DNA of 61,764 nucleotides from Altererythrobacter sp. (GTDB taxonomy: Bacteria; Pseudomonadota; Alphaproteobacteria; Sphingomonadales; Sphingomonadaceae). The notes under the pieces are model-generated. The model did not search any database. It worked only from the letters and a program-made list of their open reading frames with translations, and had not been told where the DNA came from. Both the position numbers and the translations under genes were made by a program. Shown piece by piece: positions 43,636-52,056 of the stretch; position 1 is the stretch's first letter; each line of letters opens with the position of its first letter. Location: NCBI GenBank assembly GCA_031178065.1, contig JAPSJS010000015.1, positions 1 through 61,764 on the forward strand, written 5' to 3'.

Positions 43636-43941
43636 TCAGTATAATCGCCACCCAAGTGTTCGAGCAGCCGAAAGACACTTCTCGCACGAAATCCCTAAAG
43701 CCCGGGCCACCGCCGCGCGCTGATCCTCCTCAGGTAGCAGTCCTCCGAAGACGGCCTTGCACGAAGCATCGTCATACGGGTCTGCGCGCTTCGGTATCGA
43801 ATGCGACAGCGGCGCGCGCACTTTCCTCGATCCATTCCGGATCATAGGTAAATGCCATCGCGCGCTCCGGTTGATTGTGAGCACTCCCGTGAGGCAATGG
43901 CCCGCCTCGACCGTAAGGCGATTCATGACGTCGTCATTCAT
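43636..43941 (-). pseudogene. hipA: Truncated HipA-like toxin
   Basis: The 101 residues correspond only to the N-terminal subdomain of HipA: VEAGHCLTGVLTINRSARWHLPMI, then APLSHSIPKRADPYD and VFGGLLPEEDQRAAVARALGIS, matching the family PLS-x-S-x-P and F-x-GLLP-E landmarks. Intact HipA kinases have about 400-440 residues, so the kinase core that phosphorylates glutamyl-tRNA synthetase is missing and the product cannot be a working toxin. The ATG overlaps the hipB stop. Loss of the rest probably accompanied rearrangement at the end of the conjugative element. Confidence 0.7.
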
Positions 43942-44171
43942 CGCTGCATGCCTCCGACGCTAGCGCCGCTGGGAAGCCTGATTTCGAGCTCGCACCCGAG
44001 CGCCTCAAGAACCTTCATGACCTTGCCAATCTCCGCGGTCTGCTTGCCCCGCTCGAGGTCGACGATGAAGCGAGTGCCGACGCCGGCTGCGGCCGCCAAT
44101 TCATCTTGGCGCAGGCCCAGTTCTTTGCGCTCCTCGCGCACCGTGTCGCCGATGATCGTCATGCTCAGCAT
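43938..44171 (-). CDS. hipB: HipB-like XRE-family antitoxin/repressor
   Basis: This 77-residue helix-turn-helix protein (GDTVREERKELGLRQDELAAAAGVGTRFIVDLERGKQTAEIGKVMKVLEALGCELEI) is of the HipB type, with the usual C-terminal strand for dimerisation and toxin contact. ATG at 44171 and another at 44162 are both possible. It overlaps the start of the truncated hipA. Three near-palindromic sites upstream suggest that it still autoregulates its promoter although the toxin is broken. Confidence 0.8.
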   Translation of the reverse strand: MLSMTIIGDTVREERKELGLRQDELAAAAGVGTRFIVDLERGKQTAEIGKVMKVLEALGCELEIRLPSGASVGGMQR

Positions 44172-44182
44172 AGGAATTCATC

Positions 44183-44296
44183 TTCCCGGAGGGGAAATAA
44201 GCGGATTACCAAGGCATGACAGTCATATAAATTACCGTACGGGAATATTTCATGAGAAGCTGCGAGGCGGAGATCGCATTTTTTACCGTACGGGAA
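44183..44296. promoter_or_regulatory. Three operator-like palindromes upstream of hipB
   Basis: Two identical 14-base sites TTACCGTACGGGAA lie at 44232-44245 and 44283-44296, and a related site TTCCCGGAGGGGAA at 44183-44196. All have TTnCC...GGGAA half-sites. Start-to-start spacings are 49 and 51 bases, roughly five helical turns, so bound dimers would sit on one DNA face. The array lies in the promoter region of hipB and is the natural target of HipB. Both the repeats and the spacing are directly visible; the binding protein is inferred. Confidence 0.65.
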
Positions 44297-44588
44297 ATTC
44301 TTACGGTGACTGACGGGGCTGCTAGATCTGCCGGGGTATTGGGCCTGCGCCTCCCGTGGACCGGTGGCCCGGAAACTGCCTCCAGCATCATCTGCCAGCT
44401 GTCGTTTGGCAGATCTGGAGCGGCTCGGCCGCAGGCAAAAGTTGATCGCGAAGCGAATCAGGACGGTGGATTCACAGTCACGAGACTGAGCGTGCCGGGC
44501 TGCTCTGGCTTCAAAAGTTTTCCACAGCGGCGTATTTCATACGCATTTCATACGGCGGATCGTTGAGCGAGCTAAGTGCTTGAAATCA

Positions 44589-44663
44589 TGGTGGGCGCGG
44601 CAAGGATTGAACTTGCGACCCCACCCGTGTGAAGGGTGTGCTCTACCACTGAGCTACGCGCCC
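44589..44663 (-). tRNA. tRNA-Val (anticodon CAC)
   Basis: A full cloverleaf reads on the minus strand: acceptor GGGCGCG pairing with CGCGCCC, D arm GCTC-AGTGGTA-GAGC, anticodon arm CACCC-TTCACAC-GGGTG with anticodon CAC, T arm with TTCAATC loop, and an encoded CCA. Its 3' end points towards the conjugative element, the usual orientation for an integration site. Confidence 0.95.
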
Positions 44664-44813
44664 GCCGGAGTGCCTCACGGCATGCCTCTACGGCAGGGGC
44701 GCGCCTTTGCCATGCGCTGCCGGGCTTGGCAAGCATGCGATTCGGCAATTCAGCGGCCCGCCGTGAGCGGTGAGTGAAGTCGCCAGCCGCTCGGGTCCCC
44801 AGTAGCCTCCGCG

Positions 44814-46685
44814 TCAGCCGATAAGCGCGAACATGCGCGCCAGCCAACCCTTCGGCTCGACGACCCGCGCTTGCGCCTCGGCCGACGGCGGGCAGGCGAG
44901 GCAGTAGGCCTGCATTCCGCTCACCGACAGCAGCCGGTCCACGTCGCTGGCGACGCGTGCCAGCAGCGACTGCTCGCGGCGGGCGACCATGGCGAAGATG
45001 TCGCCGCTTCGTGCGCTTTCGCCCGTGATGATCTGGCGGATCAGCGAATCGTAAGCCCGCACGTCGTCGCCGAGGAATTCGAGATGCCAGCCGCCTTCCT
45101 CCAGCTTGGCCTGCTTGGCGGCCCAGGCGACCGCATCGTCAAGCCCGCCGTACTGGTCGACCAGGCCGATCTGGCGCGCGGTGCCGCCGTCCCACACGCG
45201 GCCCTGGCCGATCGCATCGACCTGCTCGGGCGTCATGCTGCGCGATTCGGCGACACGGGTCAGGAAATCGCGGTAGCCGTTCTCGATCGAGCTCTGCAGG
45301 ATCGCCTCGATCTCGGGCGTAAACCCGCCGATCAGGTCGGGCTGGCCCGATAGCGGCGTGGTGCGCACGCCGTCTGCGTGGATGCCCCAATTGGCCGCTG
45401 CATTCTCGAACGTGGGAATGACCGCGAAGATGCCGATCGAGCCGGTGATCGTCTCCGGCTCGGCGAAGATGCGGTCCGCGGGGGTCGAGACCCAATAGCC
45501 GCCGCTCGCCGCGACGTTGGCCATCGAGACGACGATCGGAATGTCCTTCGCCTTGTGGCGCAGGATGCCGCGGCGGATCTCCTCCGATGCGGTGACCGAG
45601 CCGCCGGGCGAATCGACGCGTACGACCAGCGCCGCCAAATCCTCGTCGAGCGCATCGAGCAGGATGTCGCGGATGCGGTCGCCGCCCGCTGTGCCGGGCC
45701 CGGCATCGCCATCGACGATCGTCCCCGCAATCGTGACGACGCCGATTTTCTTGCCCGGCTGCTCCGGCTCGATGTCCGCCAGCCACGGGTCGAGTTCGGT
45801 GTGAGCGTACTTTCCGGGGGTGTCGTCCCAGGTGTCCGCGCCGGCGATCTCCGCCACGCGCTCGCCGAACTCGGTCTTGCTGCCCAGCTTGTCGACGAGG
45901 CCGGCTTCCATCGCGGCAGTCGCGAGATCGCCATCGGCGCCGGCGATCCATTCGGCCGGCTGCTGGGTGACGCGGTCGAGCTGAATCTGCGGCCGCGCCT
46001 TCTTCACGTTGGCCTGCCACTCTTCCCACAGCGCGCCGTAGAGCGCCTGGTAGTTCTCCCGCGCTTCGGGTGACATGTCGGTTCGCGAGTAGGGTTCGAC
46101 GGCCGACTTGTACTCGCCGACCTTGTAGATGTGCGCGTTGACCTGGAGGTTCTCGAGCAGCTCGCCGAAATAGATGTTAGAACCGCCCGGTCCGGCGATG
46201 ATCGCGCCGCCCAGCGGATCGACCCAGACCTCGCTGGCGTGTGAGGCAAGCATCATCGCATCGTCGCCATAGGCCACGGCATAGGTCAGCACCGGCTTGT
46301 CGGCCGCCCGCGCACGGTCGAGCGCCTCGCCGATGTCCTGCAGGTGCACCTGCCCGCCGCCCAGGAACGAGGTGAGATCGAGCACGATCGCCTTCACCCG
46401 GTCATCGGTCGCCGCCTCCTCGATCGCGCGAACGAGGTCGCGGGATTGGAACTCCGTGATCGGCGGCTCTCCGCTCAGCAGCACCGTGAACGGATCGATC
46501 TCCGACTTCTCCTCGACCACGACACCGTCAAGCTCGAGCAGCAGCGCGCCTTCGCGCACCTGGGCAGGGCTGGGCCGGGCGGTGAGGAGGGCATAGAGCG
46601 CCATGAAGAAGAGCAGCAGGAACAGGAGGCTCATCCCGTCCTTGATGCCCACCAGCAACCGCCAAACCTTGCCTGCGAAGCTCAT
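44814..46685 (-). CDS. sppA: Signal peptide peptidase SppA, 67K type
   Basis: This 623-residue tandem S49 peptidase is anchored by one N-terminal membrane helix ([17 protein letters not shown]). The first half supplies the general-base lysine K193 ([12 protein letters not shown]) and the second half the nucleophile S394 ([11 protein letters not shown]), preceded by [15 protein letters not shown]. It degrades cleaved signal peptides in the inner membrane. Length and domain order match the E. coli-type protease IV. Core genome, transcribed towards the tRNA-Val gene. Confidence 0.93.
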   Translation of the reverse strand: MSFAGKVWRLLVGIKDGMSLLFLLLFFMALYALLTARPSPAQVREGALLLELDGVVVEEKSEIDPFTVLLSGEPPITEFQSRDLVRAIEEAATDDRVKAIVLDLTSFLGGGQVHLQDIGEALDRARAADKPVLTYAVAYGDDAMMLASHASEVWVDPLGGAIIAGPGGSNIYFGELLENLQVNAHIYKVGEYKSAVEPYSRTDMSPEARENYQALYGALWEEWQANVKKARPQIQLDRVTQQPAEWIAGADGDLATAAMEAGLVDKLGSKTEFGERVAEIAGADTWDDTPGKYAHTELDPWLADIEPEQPGKKIGVVTIAGTIVDGDAGPGTAGGDRIRDILLDALDEDLAALVVRVDSPGGSVTASEEIRRGILRHKAKDIPIVVSMANVAASGGYWVSTPADRIFAEPETITGSIGIFAVIPTFENAAANWGIHADGVRTTPLSGQPDLIGGFTPEIEAILQSSIENGYRDFLTRVAESRSMTPEQVDAIGQGRVWDGGTARQIGLVDQYGGLDDAVAWAAKQAKLEEGGWHLEFLGDDVRAYDSLIRQIITGESARSGDIFAMVARREQSLLARVASDVDRLLSVSGMQAYCLACPPSAEAQARVVEPKGWLARMFALIG

Positions 46686-46842
46686 CAGTTCGAAATCTCC
46701 GGAAGTGTCGTCCCGGCGCGGAACCTAGGGAGTGCGGGCGAAAGGTTCCACCCGAAAGCGCGCGAGCGGCAGATGAGGCTCGACGAAGGGGCTCGAACGA
46801 TGCTGCCGGCCATTGCCAGCCATGGCCCGCGACCCTAAGAGC

Positions 46843-47883
46843 ATGGCTTCAATGGCATCGACGGGCACTCACGACACACCGGGCCGCTTTCCGGCAGGCG
46901 CGCGCGCCTTTCCGCATCGCGACCTGACCGGCATCGGACATCTCGAGCGGCACGAGATCCTCTTCCTGCTGGCCGAGGCGGAGCAATGGGTGGAGCTCAA
47001 TCGGCAGCCGTCCAAGCACTGCGACGAGCTGGCCGGGCTCACCATCATCAACGCCTTCTTCGAGAACTCGACACGCACGCTGCTGAGCTTCGAAATCGCG
47101 GGCAAGCGGCTCGGGGCGGACGTCGTCAACATGCACGCCGCGCAGTCGAGCGTGAAGAAGGGCGAGACGCTGATCGACACCGCGATCACCCTCAACGCCA
47201 TGCGCGCCGATGCGATCGTGATCCGACACGGATCGAGCGGGGCGGTGGACCTGATCGCGAGCAAGGTCGACTGCCCGGTGCTCAATGCCGGCGACGGGCA
47301 GCACGAGCATCCGACGCAGGCGCTGCTCGATGCGCTCGCGCTGCGCCACGCGCTGGAGGATCGGGGCGAGGGGAGCGAGGACTTCACCGGGCTGACGGTG
47401 ACGATCTGCGGCGACATCCTGCACAGCCGCGTCGCGCGCTCGAACGTGTTGTGCCTGCAGGCGCTCGGCGCGACGGTGCGCCTCTGTGCACCGCCTGCGC
47501 TGATGCCTGCCGGGGTCGAGGCCATGGGCGCGCAGCCGTTCCACGACTTCGATGCCGCGCTCGAGGGAGCGGACGTGGCGATGATGCTGCGGCTCCAGAA
47601 CGAGCGGATGAGCGGCCAGTTCATTCCCTCCGCGCGCGAATACCACCACCTCTACGGCCTGACCCGCGAACGGCTGGAGCGCTGCGCGCCCGACGCGCTC
47701 GTCATGCACCCGGGCCCGATGAACCGCGGGGTGGAGATCGACAGCGAGGTGGCCGACATGCTCGACCGCTCGATCATCACCCGCCAGGTCGAGATGGGCG
47801 TGGCGATCCGCATGGCCTGCCTCGACGTGCTGACCCGCAAGGCGCGCGGGGTTCCAGGCTGGAACGACGGGCAATGGGTATGA
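46843..47883 (+). CDS. pyrB: Aspartate carbamoyltransferase catalytic subunit
   Basis: PyrB condenses carbamoyl phosphate with aspartate to carbamoylaspartate in pyrimidine synthesis. Signatures are clear: the phosphate loop [13 protein letters not shown], a conserved [10 protein letters not shown] loop, [14 protein letters not shown] and the C-terminal [13 protein letters not shown]. Several in-frame starts exist (46813 TTG, 46822, 46843, 46852) without a strong ribosome binding site; conservation starts only at about FPHRDLTG, so 46843 is a compromise. It is followed by a dihydroorotase-like gene whose ATG overlaps its stop, as in organisms where ATCase forms a dodecamer with an inactive DHOase-like partner. 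Confidence 0.92.
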   Translation: MASMASTGTHDTPGRFPAGARAFPHRDLTGIGHLERHEILFLLAEAEQWVELNRQPSKHCDELAGLTIINAFFENSTRTLLSFEIAGKRLGADVVNMHAAQSSVKKGETLIDTAITLNAMRADAIVIRHGSSGAVDLIASKVDCPVLNAGDGQHEHPTQALLDALALRHALEDRGEGSEDFTGLTVTICGDILHSRVARSNVLCLQALGATVRLCAPPALMPAGVEAMGAQPFHDFDAALEGADVAMMLRLQNERMSGQFIPSAREYHHLYGLTRERLERCAPDALVMHPGPMNRGVEIDSEVADMLDRSIITRQVEMGVAIRMACLDVLTRKARGVPGWNDGQWV

Positions 47884-49106
47884 AGCAGGCGCGCGCGCTC
47901 ACGATCACCGGCGGCCGGCTCGTCACGCCCGAGGGCGTTCGCGCGGGCGCGATCCGGATTGCGGACGGGCAGATTGCGGGACTCGGCGAGATTGTCCCAC
48001 AGGAGGGCGACGAGACGCTCGATGCAAAAGGCAGGCCCGTCGCGCCGGCGCTGATCGACTTCGGCGTCTTCGCGATCGACAAGCCGGCGTTCCGCTTCGG
48101 CGGTATCGCCCGCGCGGCGCTGATGCCGGATCAGAACCCCGCGCTCGACCTGCCGAGCCGCGTTTCCTTCATCGCCAAGAGCGGCAAGCCCGACCTGTGG
48201 GTCCATCCGCTCGCCGCCGCCACGCAAGGTCTCGACGGGATCGAGCTCGCCGAGATCGCGCTGATGAAGGACGCGGGCGCCCGCGGGGTTGCGACGGGGC
48301 GGCGGTGGATCGCCGATTCGGGCGTGATGCTGCGGCTGCTGCAATATGCCGCGATGCTCGATCTCGTGGTGGTGGCGCATGCGGAGGATGGCGGTCTGGT
48401 CGGATCGGCGGCCGCCACCGCAGGCGAGATCGCGACCCGTCTCGGCCTGCCCAGCGCACCCGCGGAGGCCGAGGCGCTCGCAGTGGCACGCGATGTCGCG
48501 CTGACCGAGATGAGCGGCGCGCGGCTACACTTGCGCCAGGTCACCACCCGCGCGGCGCTCGATCTGATCCGAGCGGCCAAGCGGCGCGGCGTCTCGGTGA
48601 CCGCCGGGGTGACACCGGCGCACTTCATGCTGTCCGATCTCGCGACGGCCGATTTCCGCACTTTCGCGCGCCTCTCCCCGCCGCTCCGCTGCGAGGACGA
48701 TCGCAAGGCGGTGATCGAGGCGATCGGCGACGGCACGATCGACGTGATCGCCTCGGGCCACGATCCGCGCGGTGCGGAAGACAAGCGTCTGCCCTTCGCC
48801 GATGCGGAGCCCGGCATGGCGGGGGCGGAGACGCTGCTTGCCATGACGCTGACGCTGGTGCGCGACGGGGTGATCGACTGGCCGCGCGCCTTCGACCTGC
48901 TGGCGGGCGCACCTGCGCGGCTGCTCGGTGTGGATACCGGCGTCCTGCGCGAAGGCTGTGAGGCCGACGTGGCGCTGATCGACCCGGAGAAGCCGTGGAT
49001 CGTCGACAGCCGCAAGATGGAGGCGACCGCCGGTAACACGCCGTTCGACGGTCAGCCGACGCAAGGCCGCGTGCTTGCTCTCTTCAAGGGCGGCGTGGCG
49101 CTCTAG
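47880..49106 (+). CDS. Dihydroorotase-like protein PyrC' (PyrX), probably non-catalytic
   Basis: This 408-residue amidohydrolase-fold protein is homologous to dihydroorotase, but where active enzymes have the metal-binding D-x-H-x-H this one reads [14 protein letters not shown], so both histidines are missing. The late DHAPH-type motif is changed to [16 protein letters not shown]. Several other family strands are intact ([24 protein letters not shown]). This is the pattern of PyrX, a structural partner that stabilises PyrB rather than an enzyme, as characterised in Pseudomonas. The ATG at 47880 overlaps the pyrB stop. A catalytic PyrC must be encoded elsewhere. Confidence 0.85.
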   Translation: MKQARALTITGGRLVTPEGVRAGAIRIADGQIAGLGEIVPQEGDETLDAKGRPVAPALIDFGVFAIDKPAFRFGGIARAALMPDQNPALDLPSRVSFIAKSGKPDLWVHPLAAATQGLDGIELAEIALMKDAGARGVATGRRWIADSGVMLRLLQYAAMLDLVVVAHAEDGGLVGSAAATAGEIATRLGLPSAPAEAEALAVARDVALTEMSGARLHLRQVTTRAALDLIRAAKRRGVSVTAGVTPAHFMLSDLATADFRTFARLSPPLRCEDDRKAVIEAIGDGTIDVIASGHDPRGAEDKRLPFADAEPGMAGAETLLAMTLTLVRDGVIDWPRAFDLLAGAPARLLGVDTGVLREGCEADVALIDPEKPWIVDSRKMEATAGNTPFDGQPTQGRVLALFKGGVAL

Positions 49107-49119
49107 CGAACAGCGAAGC

Positions 49120-49136
49120 CCCTCCCGCGAGGAGGG
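49120..49136. terminator. Hairpin between pyrC' and the SPOR/TPR gene
   Basis: CCCTCC, loop CGCGA, GGAGGG, followed by AATTGTTT on the plus strand. It lies between two convergent genes and may terminate both, though the stem is only six base pairs. Confidence 0.5.
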
Positions 49137-49153
49137 AATTGTTTATCGGCTAG

Positions 49154-50539
49154 CTAGCGCCGCGCCACGCGCACGCCGGTGTCGACTGCGCCCGGCAGGG
49201 GGCGGCCCTCGGCCCAGGCGAAGCAGCCTTGGCCGCGCGCCTTGACGGTCGAGCACATCGAGCGGGCGTCTGCCCGTTCGAGGCCGCCGGCAGAGACGCG
49301 GTAATAGGTCTTTCCGCGAACCTGCGCTTCGGTGACGACCATGCGGTAGCGGTCAAGACCCGGATACTCGCGCGCATAGATACCCCAGGCGCGCCGTGCA
49401 CCCTCGCGGCTCGCGAACGAACCGAGCTGGACCAGGTGCTTGCCGTCCGCCGCCGCGAGAGCCGCGGCCGGTGTTTCCGCCGCTGCAGCGGCGCGGGGGG
49501 CGGAGCGGACCTCGCGGACCGGCGCTGCTTCCGCGCCGTAACGCGCAGGCATCTTCTGCACCACCGGGTTGGAGATGAAGGCCACCATGCTCTCGGTGAT
49601 CTGCGCAGGCGTTGCGCCCGCCGGTGCCGGTGCGGCGAAAGCGGTGCGCATATCGGCGGGCGCGTCGACTTGCGGCGCGGCGAGCGCGAGCTGCGGCGCG
49701 GGATCGACCGGTTCGAGTTCGCCCGCCGGCGCGGCGGATGCGAGCGCGACCGAGGCTTCCGCGGCGACGGGTTGGGCAAGCGCGGCAGCTTCGGCTGCGA
49801 GCTGTTCAGAACTGGGATGATTGCTCAGAGCAAGGCCGATCGGCTGGCCGGCGTCGCGCACGACGGGCGCGCCGAGAAGCTTGGCGACGCGCGCCTGATA
49901 CATCTCAGGTTGAACCGCGCGCGCCCACTCGGAGATCCGCGCACCGACCTGATCGGCCGGAACATCCTCCGCGACCATCAGCCGCGCCGCGCGCCAGTTG
50001 CCCTGGAGCGCATAGGCATAGGCGAGGTTCTGGCGCACCTTGGCGGTGTTCTGTCCGCCGCGCAGTGCATTGGCGAGCACGTTGGCGCCCTCGTCGGGCC
50101 GCCCGGCCAGTGCGAGCGCCAGGCCGAGGTCGGCCGGATCGAGGTCTTCGCGCCAATCGTCAAGCACGGCGACGGCCTTGGGATAATTGCCCACCGCGGT
50201 CTGAGCGAGCGCGTAGCTGAGCGCGGTGCGCGGCGAGTTGTCGCCGAGCGACATGGCGTCCTGAAAACTGGTCGCGGCCGATTGGAAACGGCCGGCCTCG
50301 AGATAGGCGGCCCCCAGCATGGCGCGGTACTGCGCGTCACGCGGCGCGGCGAGGACAGCCGCCTCGGCATAGGCAACGGCCTTGCTGGCCTGACCCTCTC
50401 CCAGCGCGCTCTGCGCCTTGCTGGCCGAAAGAGTCGCGGGCGGTGCGGCCTTCGTGGTGCAGCCGCTCAGTGACGCGGTCGCGAGCGCGGTGGTCAGCGC
50501 CAGCGCGGCGAGACGGGTGGTCTTGGCGGTACGGATCAT
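49154..50539 (-). CDS. TPR-containing lipoprotein with C-terminal SPOR domain
   Basis: This 461-residue protein has a lipoprotein signal (ALALTTALATASLSGC), tetratricopeptide-like helix pairs in the first 230 residues (ASKAVAYAEAAVLAAPRDAQYRAMLGAAYLEAGRFQSAATSFQDAM), a long Ala/Pro-rich linker and a C-terminal SPOR domain (GKHLVQLGSFASREGARRAWGIYAREYPGLDRYRMVV...RVSAGGL). SPOR binds denuded peptidoglycan at division sites. It is the last gene of an operon with a ParA-type ATPase and a ribbon-helix-helix protein, joined by 17-19 base gaps, which hints at coordination of chromosome and envelope functions. Confidence 0.85.
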   Translation of the reverse strand: MIRTAKTTRLAALALTTALATASLSGCTTKAAPPATLSASKAQSALGEGQASKAVAYAEAAVLAAPRDAQYRAMLGAAYLEAGRFQSAATSFQDAMSLGDNSPRTALSYALAQTAVGNYPKAVAVLDDWREDLDPADLGLALALAGRPDEGANVLANALRGGQNTAKVRQNLAYAYALQGNWRAARLMVAEDVPADQVGARISEWARAVQPEMYQARVAKLLGAPVVRDAGQPIGLALSNHPSSEQLAAEAAALAQPVAAEASVALASAAPAGELEPVDPAPQLALAAPQVDAPADMRTAFAAPAPAGATPAQITESMVAFISNPVVQKMPARYGAEAAPVREVRSAPRAAAAAETPAAALAAADGKHLVQLGSFASREGARRAWGIYAREYPGLDRYRMVVTEAQVRGKTYYRVSAGGLERADARSMCSTVKARGQGCFAWAEGRPLPGAVDTGVRVARR

Positions 50540-50558
50540 GATTGTCCCCCCGGATCTT

Positions 50559-51119
50559 TCACTGTCGCTCGATCTGTGCCGCAAGGCTGTCGAGGTCGGG
50601 CATTTGGGCGAGCAGCGCGTCGAGCGCTTCGGTGACGATCTGCTGCGCGCTGCGATTGCGGACGGTGCAGGCGAGCCGCAGCTTGAGATGCCGGTCGGCG
50701 TCGAGCCGCAGCGTGAAGGCGGCGCGCTTGCCCCGCTCGAGTGCGGAGCGGCGGACGGCGGCGTCGTGCGACTCCACCGTTGCATCCATCCGTTCGGCGA
50801 GCACCGCTTGCTGCTGGCGGACCGGCGGCGGCTCCGGCAAGACGTTTCCGTCGAGCTGACCATGCGCTGCATGATCGATCTCGCGCGCCTCGGCCGCGGT
50901 CGCCGGATTGGCGGGGAAGGGCGTCAACTGAAGAACCTCGGCCTCGCGCGCGGGCTCTTGGTCGGCGCCCATGTCGTTCCAGCCGAGATCCTCTATCTTG
51001 TCCGGCATGGCCGCCGCATGGCCCGCGATCAGCGCGGACTGCGGCCGCATGGCGGGCCGTGCGCCGCCCTTGCGGGCGAGCAGCGAGGAATTGAGGGAGG
51101 CGAAGCTGGCGTCGCTCAT
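50559..51119 (-). CDS. Ribbon-helix-helix-like protein of the ParA operon
   Basis: This 186-residue protein has a variable, probably disordered N-terminal half. Its C-terminus (RAAFTLRLDADRHLKLRLACTVRNRSAQQIVTEALDALLAQM) looks like a ribbon-helix-helix DNA-binding domain, with a beta strand followed by two helices. That layout is shared by ParG-like centromere binders that partner ParA. It lies 17 bases after the ParA gene and 19 before the SPOR gene on the same strand. The assignment as ParA partner rests on domain appearance plus position. Confidence 0.65.
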   Translation of the reverse strand: MSDASFASLNSSLLARKGGARPAMRPQSALIAGHAAAMPDKIEDLGWNDMGADQEPAREAEVLQLTPFPANPATAAEAREIDHAAHGQLDGNVLPEPPPVRQQQAVLAERMDATVESHDAAVRRSALERGKRAAFTLRLDADRHLKLRLACTVRNRSAQQIVTEALDALLAQMPDLDSLAAQIERQ

Positions 51120-51136
51120 GGTGTTCCGTCCCGCCC

Positions 51137-51886
51137 TTACTGCGCGACCCGGCGGCCGAAGCCCCCGGCGGGGCGATGCGCGCCCGGCAGCGGAGAAATG
51201 GCGTGCGGAACGGCGAACACCGTGCGCCGGAAGTTCTTCTCGAGCCGGTCGGCGACGTAGTTCCACAGCGCAGTGACCTCGGCAGCGCTGCGGCTGTCGG
51301 GATCGACTTCCATCACCGTCCGGCCGTCGATCATCGAGGCGGCGAAGTCGGTGCGGTGGTGCAGGGTGATCGGTGCGACGGTGCCGTGCTGGCTCAATGC
51401 GACTGCGGCTTCCGACGTGATCTTGGCCTTGGGCGTGGCCCCGTTGACCACGAAGACCAGCGGCTTGCCCGCGCGTTCGCACAAGTCGACGGTGGCGCCG
51501 ACGGCGCGCAAGTCGTGCGGGCTGGGACGGGTGGGCACGACGATCAGCTCGGCCACACCGATGACCGACTGGATCGCCATGGTAATCGCGGGCGGCGTGT
51601 CGATGACGGCGAGCTTGAAGCCCTGCTGCCGCAGAACTTGGAGGTCGCTGGCGAGCCGCGACACGGTGGTCTGGGCGAAGGCGGGATATTCGGCTTCGCG
51701 CTCGTTCCACCAGTCGGCGAGCGAGCCTTGCGGGTCGATATCGATCAGCACCACCGGCCCGGCGCCGGCGCGCTGCGCCTGCACGGCCAGGTGACCCGAC
51801 AGCGTCGTCTTGCCCGATCCCCCCTTCTGCGAAGCCAATGCCAATACTCGCACAGGCCGGTCCCCCCTGCTGTTCCTGTCCTGCAC
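51137..51886 (-). CDS. ParA/MinD-family ATPase
   Basis: This 249-residue deviant-Walker ATPase has the signature lysine pair motif ASQKGGSGKTTLSGHLAVQA, Walker A' and switch residues in VLIDIDPQGSLADWW, and FKLAVIDTPPAITMAI. Such proteins form ATP-dependent dimers that position chromosomes, plasmids or division and envelope complexes. Here the partner is the adjacent ribbon-helix-helix protein. Several starts are possible; the ATG at 51886 adds about 12 residues before the conserved core. No parB or parS-like site was seen nearby, so it is not the standard chromosomal ParAB pair. Confidence 0.85.
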   Translation of the reverse strand: MQDRNSRGDRPVRVLALASQKGGSGKTTLSGHLAVQAQRAGAGPVVLIDIDPQGSLADWWNEREAEYPAFAQTTVSRLASDLQVLRQQGFKLAVIDTPPAITMAIQSVIGVAELIVVPTRPSPHDLRAVGATVDLCERAGKPLVFVVNGATPKAKITSEAAVALSQHGTVAPITLHHRTDFAASMIDGRTVMEVDPDSRSAAEVTALWNYVADRLEKNFRRTVFAVPHAISPLPGAHRPAGGFGRRVAQ

Positions 51887-52056
51887 CGCGCGAACGCGGG
51901 CTGGATGCCGGGATCGCAGGATACCCCTAATTTAAGGTTAATGACTGTTACCCGGTCGAGGGCGGTGGGTGAGGCAGAGTTAGAAACCTTTTGCTAACGG
52001 ACCATTCACTATGTCAGTCTTTCCTGCAGGAGGGACTCGGGGGACCGAAACGGATT

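Larger units (their letters stand above)
30834..44588 (+). mobile_element. Integrative conjugative element remnant (traG-trb module) bordering tRNA-Val
   Basis: A complete set of traG and trbBCDEJLFGI genes forms one tightly coupled operon, with the small genes (DUF6771, DUF2274, excisionase-like HTH) that accompany it in sphingomonad elements. The region stops at the 3' end of a tRNA-Val gene, a favoured integration site. No relaxase, integrase, TraF peptidase or ParA/Rep gene is present in the window, so the element is either truncated or its other parts lie outside. No direct repeat of the tRNA 3' end was found, so the left boundary is not defined; the defence island at 15.6-29.2 kb may belong to the same element. 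Confidence 0.6.

Noticed and set aside
44252-44566. A 104-codon plus-strand frame between hipB and tRNA-Val
   Set aside because: It overlaps the operator array, has no ribosome binding site and no protein-like conservation.
44589-44663. Search for a direct repeat of the tRNA-Val 3' end as left attachment site
   Set aside because: No copy was noticed by eye in the gaps near 15.1-15.6, 29.2-29.8, 30.5-30.8 or 43.5 kb; it may lie outside the window, so no att site is claimed.
46986-49106. A 706-codon frame covering the end of pyrB and all of the dihydroorotase-like gene
   Set aside because: The part inside pyrB is out of frame with PyrB and has no homology-like sequence; the real start is the ATG overlapping the pyrB stop.
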